Of a stretch of DNA of 56,300 bases, positions 17,135-26,255 are shown piece after piece. Source of the stretch: CAYXEN01 sp964464035 (GTDB lineage: Bacteria; Krumholzibacteriota; Krumholzibacteriia; WVZY01); the NCBI GenBank assembly GCA_964464035.1, contig CAYXEN010000012.1:1-56300 (forward strand). The letters run 5' to 3'. Numbering within the stretch: position 1 is the stretch's first letter; each line of letters opens with the position of its first letter. A model generated the notes under the pieces. The model was not told where the DNA came from, did not search any database, and saw only the letters and a list, made by a program, of their open reading frames with translations. The position numbers and the translations under genes were made by a program.

Positions 17135-17362
17135 TTAAGCGTCTTCCTGGTCGGATCCCGCGTCCTTGTAGTTGTACTTCTTCCTGAACCTTTCCACCCG
17201 ACCCGTCGAATCGACCAGTTTTTGCTTGCCAGTGAAGAAGGGATGGCAATTGGAGCAGATCTCGACATGTATATCTTCCACGGTGGAACAGGTCTCGATG
17301 ACGTTCCCGCAGTGGCAGACTATTTTTGTCGGCTTGTAGTCCGGATGAATGCCTTTTTTCAT
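17135..17362 (-). CDS. rpmE: 50S ribosomal protein L31, zinc-binding form
   Basis: 75 residues. MKKGIHPDYKPTKIVCHCGN and CSNCHPFFTGKQKLVDSTGR are the L31 core. The four cysteines (CxC and CxxC) are kept, so this is the zinc-binding form. The ATG at 17362 has GGAG 6 bases upstream; the frame opens further up without support. It follows rho by about 116 bases. Confidence 0.96.
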   Translation of the reverse strand: MKKGIHPDYKPTKIVCHCGNVIETCSTVEDIHVEICSNCHPFFTGKQKLVDSTGRVERFRKKYNYKDAGSDQEDA

Positions 17363-17478
17363 TTCAGTCTCCGATTCATTTCTTGCTTCATTAACCGCTC
17401 GGCTCCGACATCGAGCCGGACTTGAATTATAAACCACGGCGGCCCGCGAAGCAACAGCTATTCACGCCGCACGGACGC

Positions 17479-18726
17479 CTACGTGTTCATCGACTTCAGG
17501 AATTGTTCGTTGGTCTTCGTCTTGCGAAGCTTGTCGAGGAGAAACTCCATGGCTTCCACTAGGGGTTTCTCGTTCAGGAATTTCCGCAGGATCCATATCT
17601 TGTCCAGCTGCTTCTTGGGAATGAGCAGCTCCTCCTTGCGCGTGCCGGAGCGGAAGATGTCCACGGAGGGGAATATTCTCTTGTCGGTGAGCCTCCGGTC
17701 CAGGACGAGCTCCATGTTGCCCGTACCCTTGAACTCCTCGAATATCACTTCATCCATCCTGCTGCCCGTATCTATCAAGGCGGTCGCTATGATGGTCAGG
17801 CTGCCGTTTCCCTCGATGTTCCTGGCGGCGCCGAAGAACCTCTTCGGGCGCTGGAGAGCGTTGGAGTCCACCCCGCCGGACAGAATCTTCCCGCTGTGAG
17901 GCACCACCGCGTTGTGCGCCCGCGCCAGCCTCGTAATGCTGTCGAGAAGGATCACCACGTCCTTGCCGTGCTCGACCAGCCTCTTCGCCTTCTCGATGAC
18001 CATGTCGGCCACCTGGACGTGGCGCTCCGCGGGTTCGTCGAACGTTGAGCTGATCACTTCACCTCTAACCGAGCGCTCCATGTCGGTCACTTCCTCGGGG
18101 CGCTCGTCGATCAACAACACGATGAGAACGACTTCCTTGTGGTTGGCCGTGATGGAGTTGGCGATCTTCTGGAGCAGGATCGTCTTGCCGGTGCGAGGCT
18201 GGGCCACGATCAGCCCCCTCTGCCCTTTCCCGATGGGAGCGAGCAGGTTTATCAACCTCGTGGACAGGTCCTCGGGGTCATGTTCCATGTTGAGAAGGCT
18301 GTCGGGGTAGAGAGGGGTGAGGTTGTCGAAGAGAGGCTTGCCCTTGGCGACGTCCGGGTGTTCGAAGTTGACCGCTTCCACGCGTAACAGGGCGAAGTAC
18401 CTCTCCGAATCCTTGGGCGATCGTATCTGCCCGGAAATCGTATCTCCCGTGCGCAAGTCGAACTTCTTTATCTGGGAAGGCGACACGTATATATCGTCCG
18501 GCCCGGGGAGATAGTTGTAGTCGGGCGAACGAAGGAAGCCGTACCCTTCCGGAAGCACCTGCAACACCCCTTCCGCGAAGATCAATCCATTCTGCTTCGT
18601 TTGGGCCTCGAGTATCTTGAAAATCAATTCCTGCTTCCTCATGCTGCTCGTACCGTCGATCTTGAGATCGTTGGCAACATCAAGGAGTTCCATAATGGTT
18701 TTACTCTTCAGTTCAGCGATGTCCAT
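17479..18726 (-). CDS. rho: Transcription termination factor Rho
   Basis: 415-residue hexameric RNA helicase. N-terminal SAP-like helices (ELKSKTIMELLDVANDLKI), then the cold-shock RNA-binding fold (EGYGFLRSPDYNYLPGPDDI) and the ATPase domain with P-loop VAQPRTGKTILLQKIA and Walker B LIDERPEEV. No long insertion of the kind seen in Actinobacteria. AGGAG lies about 8 bases before the ATG. It heads the rpmE-prfA-murA-selB group. Confidence 0.97.
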   Translation of the reverse strand: MDIAELKSKTIMELLDVANDLKIDGTSSMRKQELIFKILEAQTKQNGLIFAEGVLQVLPEGYGFLRSPDYNYLPGPDDIYVSPSQIKKFDLRTGDTISGQIRSPKDSERYFALLRVEAVNFEHPDVAKGKPLFDNLTPLYPDSLLNMEHDPEDLSTRLINLLAPIGKGQRGLIVAQPRTGKTILLQKIANSITANHKEVVLIVLLIDERPEEVTDMERSVRGEVISSTFDEPAERHVQVADMVIEKAKRLVEHGKDVVILLDSITRLARAHNAVVPHSGKILSGGVDSNALQRPKRFFGAARNIEGNGSLTIIATALIDTGSRMDEVIFEEFKGTGNMELVLDRRLTDKRIFPSVDIFRSGTRKEELLIPKKQLDKIWILRKFLNEKPLVEAMEFLLDKLRKTKTNEQFLKSMNT

Positions 18727-19083
18727 AAACCATCTCCTGCTACAGTTTTGTCCTTTCCGATCGGAGAATAATGTTCACCAAATCGATCAGCCGGAAAACT
18801 CGGATTGATGAAGGTTCGTCACGCCATCCCTCTCGATTCTCATCCACGCGAGAAATGGGTTATTTCATTGATTGATCTATATGCAGAAAAGGGAAGGATC
18901 TTCCCGGGTTGCGTTATCACCACCCGCCAGCGGTCAAGACAGCAACGAATAAGTCAGATCCATGAACAGGTCGTCGCCGGAATTGAATAACGTTTGCTCT
19001 TTGTTGCGTTATGCAATTTCCGTTCCAAACCGGCTTTCTTGTCTCCTTTCGAGATGCCGTTCACCTGATAGAAAGGAAGGTAA
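18727..19083. other. Intergenic stretch upstream of rho
   Basis: About 357 bases between the end of the TPR lipoprotein gene and rho. No convincing gene, tRNA or terminator is seen. It must hold the rho leader; an AT-rich patch (18860-18890) is present but no clear -35/-10 pair. Rho genes are often autoregulated through long leaders, and this length would allow it. Confidence 0.5.
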
Positions 19084-20163
19084 TCACATCTTGCCCTTCA
19101 TCTTCATGATTTCTTCGTACTTGGTCGAACAAATCCGGGCCTTCTCCTTGTCCCCTATCTTGGTATAGGCGATGGAGAGAAACTGCCAACCTTTTTCACC
19201 GTCCGGGACCAACGCCACGTACTTCTCTCCCCAGGTGATTATTCCCTGCCAGTCCTCCAAGGTGTAATACGCGTAGACGATGTTCAGTATCGTGGTAGGT
19301 TCGTCGGGCTGCAGTTCGAGAGCTTTCTTGTAATAGTTGATCGCCTTCATGGCGGCCTCAGGATCTTGCTTGGCCATGTTGTAATTCGCTACGCCCAAGT
19401 TGTAGTACAGCTTGAAATCCTCCGCGTCGATCTTGGCACGAGCCTTCGCCGCGAGATCGAAGAAAACGGCCGCCGCCTTCCAATCCTTCCTCTTCAGGCT
19501 CTCCCCGCCCAGGGCTTCTATCACGCCGTAGTTCGTGGGGTCTTCTTCGACGAGGCGGTTGAATTTCGATACCGCTTCCTCGACTCGACCCAACTTGACC
19601 AGCACTCTCCCCGTGGATTTCAAGGCGTCGATGTAATGCTTGTCCGCCGGCGTAGCCAGCTCGAGAACCTTGTCGAGGGCCGTCAAGGCTTTCTCGAGAT
19701 AGGTGGAATCCTGATCGCCGAGGCGCGAATAGGCTACTCCCAGGTTATAGTAGCCGATGGACTGGCGGGGATCCGCATCCGTGGCCATCTTGAACTCCTT
19801 GGCCGAGGTCTCCAGATCTTGCCTGTTGAAAGCCTTCTGGCCGAGGTTGTAATGCTTGGCATAATTATGCCTTATGTTGTCGTTGACCATCTTCTTCTTC
19901 TTGGGATCGAGCTTCATGGACTTCATGAAATAATCGTAAGCAAGCCCCACGCTATCCAGCTCGCTGTAGGAAACCCCCAATTGAAAGTACGCTTCCGCGT
20001 CGTTGGGGTTTTGCTGGAGAGCCTTCTTGGAGAGTTCAATGGCCAATTCGTAATTGCCTTCCTGGTTCCTGAGTTTCGCACTGGTCGTGGCTACGGACTG
20101 GCATCCATAGAAAACCGCAGCGGCCAGCAAGACGGCGCAGACCAGGCTTAGCGTGATCTTCAT
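19084..20163 (-). CDS. TPR-repeat lipoprotein
   Basis: 359 residues. The signal MKITLSLVCAVLLAAAVFYG ends at a lipobox Cys21, so the protein is anchored to a membrane from the periplasmic side. The rest is a run of TPR units (NDAEAYFQLGVSYSELD, QSIGYYNLGVAYSRLGD, EDFKLYYNLGVANYNMA, EPTTILNIVYAYYTLED). TPR lipoproteins act as scaffolds in envelope assembly; no specific partner can be named. The ATG at 20163 has GGAGG 6 bases upstream. Confidence 0.88.
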   Translation of the reverse strand: MKITLSLVCAVLLAAAVFYGCQSVATTSAKLRNQEGNYELAIELSKKALQQNPNDAEAYFQLGVSYSELDSVGLAYDYFMKSMKLDPKKKKMVNDNIRHNYAKHYNLGQKAFNRQDLETSAKEFKMATDADPRQSIGYYNLGVAYSRLGDQDSTYLEKALTALDKVLELATPADKHYIDALKSTGRVLVKLGRVEEAVSKFNRLVEEDPTNYGVIEALGGESLKRKDWKAAAVFFDLAAKARAKIDAEDFKLYYNLGVANYNMAKQDPEAAMKAINYYKKALELQPDEPTTILNIVYAYYTLEDWQGIITWGEKYVALVPDGEKGWQFLSIAYTKIGDKEKARICSTKYEEIMKMKGKM

Positions 20164-20388
20164 TAAAATCCTCCCATCAACGTGATCGATTGTTTCGAGA
20201 AAACGCCCGCAACATTCAACAACCTGCGTGTGAATGAACCGGAATTGAAAAGCAGCCTCCCACGTATACCCGGACTTAGCAGGTAACGCACGAAATCTCA
20301 AGTACGAAATGTATGAGATCGTTGATTAACCAAAAGTCACCAGAGTGGAATCAAAATGATAAAGCACTTCGAGGGTGTTTCCATGGCT

Positions 20389-20417
20389 TATATAAGCCCT
20401 TTTCCGGTGGGTGTCAA
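20389..20417 (-). promoter_or_regulatory. Sigma-70 promoter of the TPR lipoprotein gene
   Basis: TTGACA (20412-20417), 17-base spacer, TATATA (20389-20394) on the minus strand. It lies 18 bases after the priA stop codon and about 220 bases before the lipoprotein ATG, so the message has a long 5' leader with no recognised riboswitch. Confidence 0.8.
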
Positions 20418-20433
20418 GCCATTTTGTGCCTAT

Positions 20434-22479
20434 TCAGAGGAAAGACTGGGGATCCACGTCCCACCTGAGTTCCAGCGCCCCTCGCCCCTTCGTGCTTCTT
20501 CTCACTTCCTCGTACATTGCCAGAACCTTCCTCTTGTCCTGAGGGGAGAGATTCCCCTTGATCAGGATCTGCCTTCGGTAGCGTCCCTTCATCCTTTCTA
20601 TGATAGGAGGGACCGGTCCCAGCACTTCGACGGCGGCACCCGCCAGCTCGTCCCTCAGGTCCTCGGCCCAGGCCTGCGCAACCCTTTCGACCACCTGCGC
20701 GTTCGGCCCCATGCAGACGGCCGAAATCAACCTGGAGAAAGGGGGATAGCGGAGCCTTCTCCGCACGGTGAGTTCCTCCGACATGAACCCCTCGTAATCG
20801 TGGTTTCCCAGGAACTTGAACAAATAATGATCCGGCATGTAGGTCTGGATGACCACGTCCCCGCGGCCGCCCACGCGCCCGGCCCTGCCCGAGACCTGCA
20901 ACAATTGTTGAAAGGTCCTCTCCGTCGATCGGAAGTCGGGGTAGGCCAACTCCTCTTCGGCCGATAGTATCCCCACCAGTTTCACGCCGGGGAAGTGATG
21001 CCCCTTGGTGACCATCTGGGTCCCCAGCAGTATCTTGTACTCGCCCGTGCCGAATTTTTCCAGGATCCTCCTGTGGCCCTCCTTGCCCCTGGTCGTATCG
21101 GCATCCATCCTGAGAATGCCCGCGCCGGGAAAGAGGCCGGCGAGGTCGACCTCCAGCCTCTGCGTGCCGACGCCTGCGAAAAGCAGGCCGGGCGAGCCGC
21201 ACTCGGGGCAGGCCGTGCCGGCCCTCGTATTGAAACCGCAGAAATGGCACTTCAACTTCTTGTCGACTCTATGATAAACCAAAGATATGTCGCAATTTGT
21301 GCACTTGGCCGTCCATCCGCAAGCCCGGCACCGCGCCAGGCGGGCATGCCCGCGCTTGTTGAGAAAGAGTATGCTCTGGGCCCCGCTGGAGACACATTTC
21401 TCCAACCGGTCCAGGAGAAACGCCGAGAACACTCCGCTTTCCGGCTCCTCGTTGCGCATGTCGACTACGTGAACGCGCGGCATGGGGATTCCGCCTATGC
21501 GCCCCGACAGTGACAGATAGGTATACTTGCCGGCCTTCGCGTGGTGGAAAGATTCCGCCGACGGGGTGGCCGATCCCAAGAGGACGGTCAGGCCCTCGAG
21601 CTTGCCCCGCATGAGGGCGATGTTCCTCGCGTGGTACCTCGGCTTGTCTTCCTGCTTGTAAGAATCGTCCTGCTCCTCGTCCACGATCACGAGCTTGAGA
21701 TCCCTAACCGGGCTGAAGACCGCCGAGCGCGGTCCCAGGACGATCCGAACTTCGCCTTTCTCCACTTTCTTCCAGATCCGGTGGCGCTCAACTCCGGTCA
21801 GCCTGCTGTGAATCACTTCCATCTCGTCGCCGAAAGCGGAACGATAGCGCACCAGGGCCTGCGGTATGAGCCCTATCTCGGGCACGAGGATGATGCATCC
21901 CCCTCCTGCTCTGACCACGGTCTTCGCCGCGCGGATGTAGACTTCGGTCTTGCCGCTCCCCGTGACTCCGTGAAGGAGGAAAGGCCGGAATCCCCCGGCA
22001 AGGATCGCCTTTTCCACCTCCGCGAGAGCCCGTTTCTGCGCACCGGTCAGGCGCGTTATCTTGCCTTCCATCACTTCGAGCGACGACCTCTCATACTCCG
22101 ACCCGTCCGGCGTGGTTTTTCTCCGCACCCTCCTCGGGCCCTTGACGCCGGGCGGTAGAATCGATGCCAATGCCTCGCCGAAGGCGCATCCATAATAATC
22201 CGCCATCCAGCGGGCCAGCTTGAGAAGAACTTCGGGGAGACGAACGTCGAGTACATTGCCTATAGGGCGGGTATCCGGCACCTCGCTCTTCGCCGCGAGC
22301 GCCGTCACGAACCCCACGAGCGTTCTCGACCCGAACGGAACTTCCACGCGCGATCCGACCTCCAGGCCTTCCGCGTCGTCGGGGATTGCATAAGTGAAGA
22401 TCTTGTCTACGGGGACAGGGAGAGCTACCTTGGCGAATCGCTTACTTGCGGAGGGATGAAGCAGTCTTTCCTTTTGCAT
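20434..22479 (-). CDS. priA: Primosomal protein N' (PriA helicase)
   Basis: About 681 residues; restarts stalled replication forks by loading the DnaB helicase. Order: N-terminal DNA-binding domain (FTYAIPDDAEGLEVGSRVEV), Walker A HGVTGSGKTEVY, Walker B IVDEEQDDSYKQ, motif III GSATPS, a zinc-binding block with four CxxC pairs (CRACGWTAKCTNC and CHFC/CPEC) and helicase motifs V-VI (GTQMVTKGHHFPGV, VSGRAGR). The DEEQ differs from the common DEEH. Starts at ATG 22479 or TTG 22515 are both possible. It follows the lone REC gene and may be co-transcribed with the signalling operon. Confidence 0.95.
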   Translation of the reverse strand: MQKERLLHPSASKRFAKVALPVPVDKIFTYAIPDDAEGLEVGSRVEVPFGSRTLVGFVTALAAKSEVPDTRPIGNVLDVRLPEVLLKLARWMADYYGCAFGEALASILPPGVKGPRRVRRKTTPDGSEYERSSLEVMEGKITRLTGAQKRALAEVEKAILAGGFRPFLLHGVTGSGKTEVYIRAAKTVVRAGGGCIILVPEIGLIPQALVRYRSAFGDEMEVIHSRLTGVERHRIWKKVEKGEVRIVLGPRSAVFSPVRDLKLVIVDEEQDDSYKQEDKPRYHARNIALMRGKLEGLTVLLGSATPSAESFHHAKAGKYTYLSLSGRIGGIPMPRVHVVDMRNEEPESGVFSAFLLDRLEKCVSSGAQSILFLNKRGHARLARCRACGWTAKCTNCDISLVYHRVDKKLKCHFCGFNTRAGTACPECGSPGLLFAGVGTQRLEVDLAGLFPGAGILRMDADTTRGKEGHRRILEKFGTGEYKILLGTQMVTKGHHFPGVKLVGILSAEEELAYPDFRSTERTFQQLLQVSGRAGRVGGRGDVVIQTYMPDHYLFKFLGNHDYEGFMSEELTVRRRLRYPPFSRLISAVCMGPNAQVVERVAQAWAEDLRDELAGAAVEVLGPVPPIIERMKGRYRRQILIKGNLSPQDKRKVLAMYEEVRRSTKGRGALELRWDVDPQSFL

Positions 22480-22558
22480 CGCAAGGATTATAATCCCCGC
22501 AACGCCGGCAGGCAAGACTCCTGAGCAACAAGCATTGGATCGTCCATAGATTCATCGT

Positions 22559-22936
22559 TCATTTCCTGCATCCCAGGATCTCCTGGATTCTCCCTATCAG
22601 GCTGTTTGGACTGAAAGGCTTCACGATATAGTCGATAGCCCCGACTTCGAAGCCCAGCCTTCTATCCACGTCGCGGCCCTTGGCCGTCAACAGGACCACG
22701 GGGATGTCCTTGGTCTCGGGAAGTTTCTTCAGTCTCCTGCAGGTTTCATAGCCATCGAGCACCGGCATCATGATGTCGAGCACGATCAAGTCCGGCTTTT
22801 CCTGCTTCGCCTTTTCGATGGCCAGTTCTCCGTTGTTGGCCGTTATCACCTCGAATCCTTCCGCTCCGAGGCTGAAATCGAGGATATGAAGTATGTAGAC
22901 TTCGTCATCCACGACCAGGATCTTGCCCTTGTGCAT
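22559..22936 (-). CDS. Stand-alone response regulator receiver (REC) protein
   Basis: 125 residues, a single receiver domain without output. Acidic pocket VVDDE, phospho-acceptor Asp54 in LIVLDIMMPVLDGYE, the LLTAKG threonine and the YIVKPF lysine are all present, so it should be phosphorylatable. It starts one base after the stop of the preceding HK/HD-GYP gene with AGGAGGG upstream of its ATG. It probably takes phosphate from one or more of the three kinases in this operon and relays it to an unlinked target. Confidence 0.92.
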   Translation of the reverse strand: MHKGKILVVDDEVYILHILDFSLGAEGFEVITANNGELAIEKAKQEKPDLIVLDIMMPVLDGYETCRRLKKLPETKDIPVVLLTAKGRDVDRRLGFEVGAIDYIVKPFSPNSLIGRIQEILGCRK

Positions 22937-22937
22937 T

Positions 22938-25900
22938 TCATCCCTCCTTTGCGTTCGCGACCTTGCCGGTCGCACTCACGGTCACTTCCGTGTCTTTGTT
23001 TTCTCGGTCGGTTTGCACGCCCGTCGACTCCTCGGCGCGGCACTCGCCCATCGCCTCGACAAAAGCCGCCACCACGTCCGGGTCGAAGAACGTGTTCGCC
23101 CTGTGCTTGAGAACCTCTGTCGCTTCGTCTATGCTGTAACGCTTCTGGTAAGGCCTCCGGGAAGTGAGCGCCCGGAACGAGTCGGCGACCCGTATTATCC
23201 TGGCTCCTATGGGTATCGTCTTGCCGGAAAGCCTTCCGGGATAGCCCGTTCCGTCGTAATTCTCGTGGTGATAGAGAACGATGTCCTTGACTTTGGGCAT
23301 GCCCTCGATGGTGTTCAGCATCTCGATCCCCGAGATGGTATGGTTCTCGATCTTGAGCCAATCCTCATCGGTGAGCTCGGAAGGCTTCTTGATGATGTTG
23401 CACCCCGTTTCCAGGAGACCCACGTCATAGATATTGAGAGCATATTGAAGCACGGCCTTCTCCTCCTCGCTCAACCCGAGTTTCTCCGCCGTCTTGGCCA
23501 CCAACCTGGACAGGTCGAATTCGCTTTGAACATCGATGTAACGCTTCGTATCCAAGATGGATTTCATCGTTTTCCTGATCCTCGCGAAATCTTCGGACAC
23601 GTTGGTGTATTCTTCCAGCTTCTGCAGCGCGTGCGACACCCTTTCCACGAAAAACTCCAACAGGTTCTTGTCTTCCTCGTCGAACTTGTCCTTTTTTATC
23701 GGATTGGCCACATTGACCACGCCTACGACCTCGCCTTTGATCCTGACCGGAACGGAAAGGAATGATTTCGACTCGTATGCGATCCCGTTGTTGTTCCTTA
23801 TCGTTCGGGGATCCCGCTCGATGTCCTCCACGAGCAGCGTTTCCCCCTCCTGAACCACCCTGCCGGATATCGAATCACCGACTTTGACCCTTGCGCTCTC
23901 CACGATCTCCTCGCCGATCCCCACGGCGCTCTCGATCTTCAGCTCCGTGCGCGACATGTCGAACAGCATGAGCGAAGCCCTCTTGACCAGCAACAGTTCC
24001 GCCACCATCTCGATCAAGAGCTCCAGGTACCGCTCCACTTCGAAGCGGCTCGCTGGACCACTCAGGTCCATTGCCTTGGTCCGCACAATGGCCTGCTTCT
24101 TCGGGATGATCGCCACGAACCGGGCGCCGCCGCCTTCCACGTTCTCGACCCATATTCGTCCATCGTGCCATTCAACGATATTCTTGCAAAGAGCCAGGCC
24201 GAGGCCGGAGCCGCCGTGCCTTCGCGTGCTCGAGCCGTCCGCCTGGTGGAAATGCTCGAATATCTTTTCCATCTGGTCCTCCGGCACCCCTATTCCGTTG
24301 TCCTCGACGGTTATCCGCGCGGATACCATTTCGTCTTCGAGGCGGACCTTCACCCTGCCCCCTTCCTCGGTGAACTTGAAGGCGTTGTCGAGCAGGTTGA
24401 GAAGGAGCTGTTTTATCTGGCCGCGGTCGGCCCGGATCTTCACGTCCTTGGGGGGAAGAACAAGTTCGAGATCGATGTTCTTGCTCGAAAAACGCCGCCC
24501 CATTTCGTTGACCGCTTCTTTGAGAGTATCGATCAGGCTGCAATTCGTGCGTTTGAACTTGATGGCACCCGATTCCATTTGGGAGAAATTGAGGATGTCG
24601 TCTATCAGCGACATCAACCTGTCGCTCTCCTGGTCGATGACCCCGAGGAACTCCTTTATGATTTTGCGGTCTATCTTGTCGGCGTTCCTTATCAGCGCCT
24701 CGCAGTAGGCCTTTATGGAAGTCAGCGGAGTCTTGAATTCGTGCGATATGGTCGCGACGAAATCCGATTTCATCTTGTTCAAGCTCTCCAGCTTCTCCAT
24801 GTAGATCTTGAGCTTCTCGTTCTTTTCCTCGAGCTCCTTGAACAACTTGGCGTTGTTTATGGCGCTCACCGCCAGCGCCGCCATGCTCTCGAGGTTTTCG
24901 ATCACGTCGGCGACGGGCGTGTCGATATGCCCCGGGTCTTCCACGGAAAGGTAGCCGATCAACTTGTCCTCGTCCTCATCCACCAGGGGCACGATCAGCA
25001 TGTCGATCTCCCGCCAGGTATCATCCACGAGCATCTTTTCGTCTCCGTCCACATCCTCGCCGTACCAAGGCGAACTGTTCCGGATGAAGTAGCTCTTGCT
25101 GATCTTGAAACGCGGCTCGATCATCTTCTCGAACTCGGACCTCGGGATCCTGTAGTTGATCACCGTGTCCTTGACCTCGTCGCTCAATCCAACGTAAGCT
25201 TTCGATTCGAAACTCTGGCTCTTCTCCGTGAGAAGCCTCAATATCACGGTCTTGAACCCAAGGTTCTCGCGGACGAGCTCCACTATCATCTGCAGCAACT
25301 CCTTGAGATCCCTCTTCTTCTGGATGGCCAATCCCATGGTCAGCGCCTTCTCGAGGCTTTCCGCCTTCCGCAGGAATTGCCTGCTCTGCCCCTTGAGTTT
25401 CTTGATGAGCTCGCTGTTGTCCTCGAGCATCTGAGTCGTCAGTTCGTGCAATCTCGCCAACTCGTCTCTCGTCCTCTCCGCCTCTTCGAGGCTTTGCTCG
25501 GCTTTGCTCCTGTATCTCAGCCGCTCCTGCACCCGTCTCTTCTGAAACCCGGAGAGAAGCGACAGGACCAGCACCAGATCGAAAGAACGCGACACCCCAA
25601 GGAGCTCGGGCGTGATCCGCCCGGCGAAAGCATGCATATAATGGAACAGCGCCCACCCGAGACTGAATACGATGCTGGAGAAGATCACTGCACGCCTGAT
25701 CCCGCCTTTGGTGAATGATATGGAGGGGACCCACATGGCGAAGATCCCGGTCGCGGCGGCGAGACACGCGAAGCTCACCAGCTGAACCGAGTCGAAACCC
25801 GTGCCGAAAGCCAGGCACAGCGCAAGGTAGAACACCGCGCCTCCAAGGGCGCTGTAAACGGAATACAGGAAGAACCTACGCGCGTGCCCGCGCCCCGTAT

Positions 25901-26234
25901 CCACCTCTTCTTCGCCGGGACGATCATCAGAATTCCTTCTCAGCACCAATACCGAAAAAAGGCCGGTGAAGAAAAGCGCCGTCGTATTCAAGACAAGGGC
26001 GAAACCCGTCCAGAAGGACGTCGGCTCGATCTTGTCGACCTGGATGGCGACGCTGATGACCCGGGCGAAGTAGAGCGCCAGAATGCTCAATACCGCCGCG
26101 ACGACCCGATTGCTGATCGAAGAGCGCTTGTCCATAAACAAGCCGATAGCCCAGATGCCCACCAATACGCTCATCAGCACGAGGTAATCCGCGTTCATCG
26201 TCGCGGAAGTATATATGTCACTCAAGAAGCCCAT
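22938..26234 (-). CDS. Membrane histidine kinase fused to GAF and a degenerate HD-GYP domain
   Basis: 1098 residues. Residues 14-235 hold about seven membrane segments; 240-300 a coiled coil; 300-465 a first GAF domain; about 487-720 HisKA plus HATPase (H-box SHEFKTPLTSI with His498; N box LLLNLLDNAFKF; G box VEDNGIGVP; GGSGLGLAL); about 735-880 a second GAF domain (FLSVPVRIKGEVVGVVNVAN); 900-1060 an HD-GYP domain. The GYP part is well kept (YHHENYDGTGYPGRL, then RVADSFRALTSRRPY), but the HD pair reads YD (Tyr936-Asp937) and the usual Lys is Leu, so c-di-GMP hydrolysis is doubtful and it may only sense or bind. It starts 21 bases after its paralogue and ends one base before the REC gene. Confidence 0.9.
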   Translation of the reverse strand: MGFLSDIYTSATMNADYLVLMSVLVGIWAIGLFMDKRSSISNRVVAAVLSILALYFARVISVAIQVDKIEPTSFWTGFALVLNTTALFFTGLFSVLVLRRNSDDRPGEEEVDTGRGHARRFFLYSVYSALGGAVFYLALCLAFGTGFDSVQLVSFACLAAATGIFAMWVPSISFTKGGIRRAVIFSSIVFSLGWALFHYMHAFAGRITPELLGVSRSFDLVLVLSLLSGFQKRRVQERLRYRSKAEQSLEEAERTRDELARLHELTTQMLEDNSELIKKLKGQSRQFLRKAESLEKALTMGLAIQKKRDLKELLQMIVELVRENLGFKTVILRLLTEKSQSFESKAYVGLSDEVKDTVINYRIPRSEFEKMIEPRFKISKSYFIRNSSPWYGEDVDGDEKMLVDDTWREIDMLIVPLVDEDEDKLIGYLSVEDPGHIDTPVADVIENLESMAALAVSAINNAKLFKELEEKNEKLKIYMEKLESLNKMKSDFVATISHEFKTPLTSIKAYCEALIRNADKIDRKIIKEFLGVIDQESDRLMSLIDDILNFSQMESGAIKFKRTNCSLIDTLKEAVNEMGRRFSSKNIDLELVLPPKDVKIRADRGQIKQLLLNLLDNAFKFTEEGGRVKVRLEDEMVSARITVEDNGIGVPEDQMEKIFEHFHQADGSSTRRHGGSGLGLALCKNIVEWHDGRIWVENVEGGGARFVAIIPKKQAIVRTKAMDLSGPASRFEVERYLELLIEMVAELLLVKRASLMLFDMSRTELKIESAVGIGEEIVESARVKVGDSISGRVVQEGETLLVEDIERDPRTIRNNNGIAYESKSFLSVPVRIKGEVVGVVNVANPIKKDKFDEEDKNLLEFFVERVSHALQKLEEYTNVSEDFARIRKTMKSILDTKRYIDVQSEFDLSRLVAKTAEKLGLSEEEKAVLQYALNIYDVGLLETGCNIIKKPSELTDEDWLKIENHTISGIEMLNTIEGMPKVKDIVLYHHENYDGTGYPGRLSGKTIPIGARIIRVADSFRALTSRRPYQKRYSIDEATEVLKHRANTFFDPDVVAAFVEAMGECRAEESTGVQTDRENKDTEVTVSATGKVANAKEG

Positions 26235-26255
26235 GCGTTCTCCAGCGCGGCTCGC

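Noticed and set aside
18805..18990. Short plus-strand frame of 61 codons in the rho upstream gap
   Set aside because: No Shine-Dalgarno, no family, and overlaps the region that must contain the rho leader.
24165..25718. Plus-strand frame of 517 codons opposite the 1098-residue kinase
   Set aside because: Antisense of a clear histidine kinase; composition (Leu, His, Val, Arg) is that of a shadow frame.
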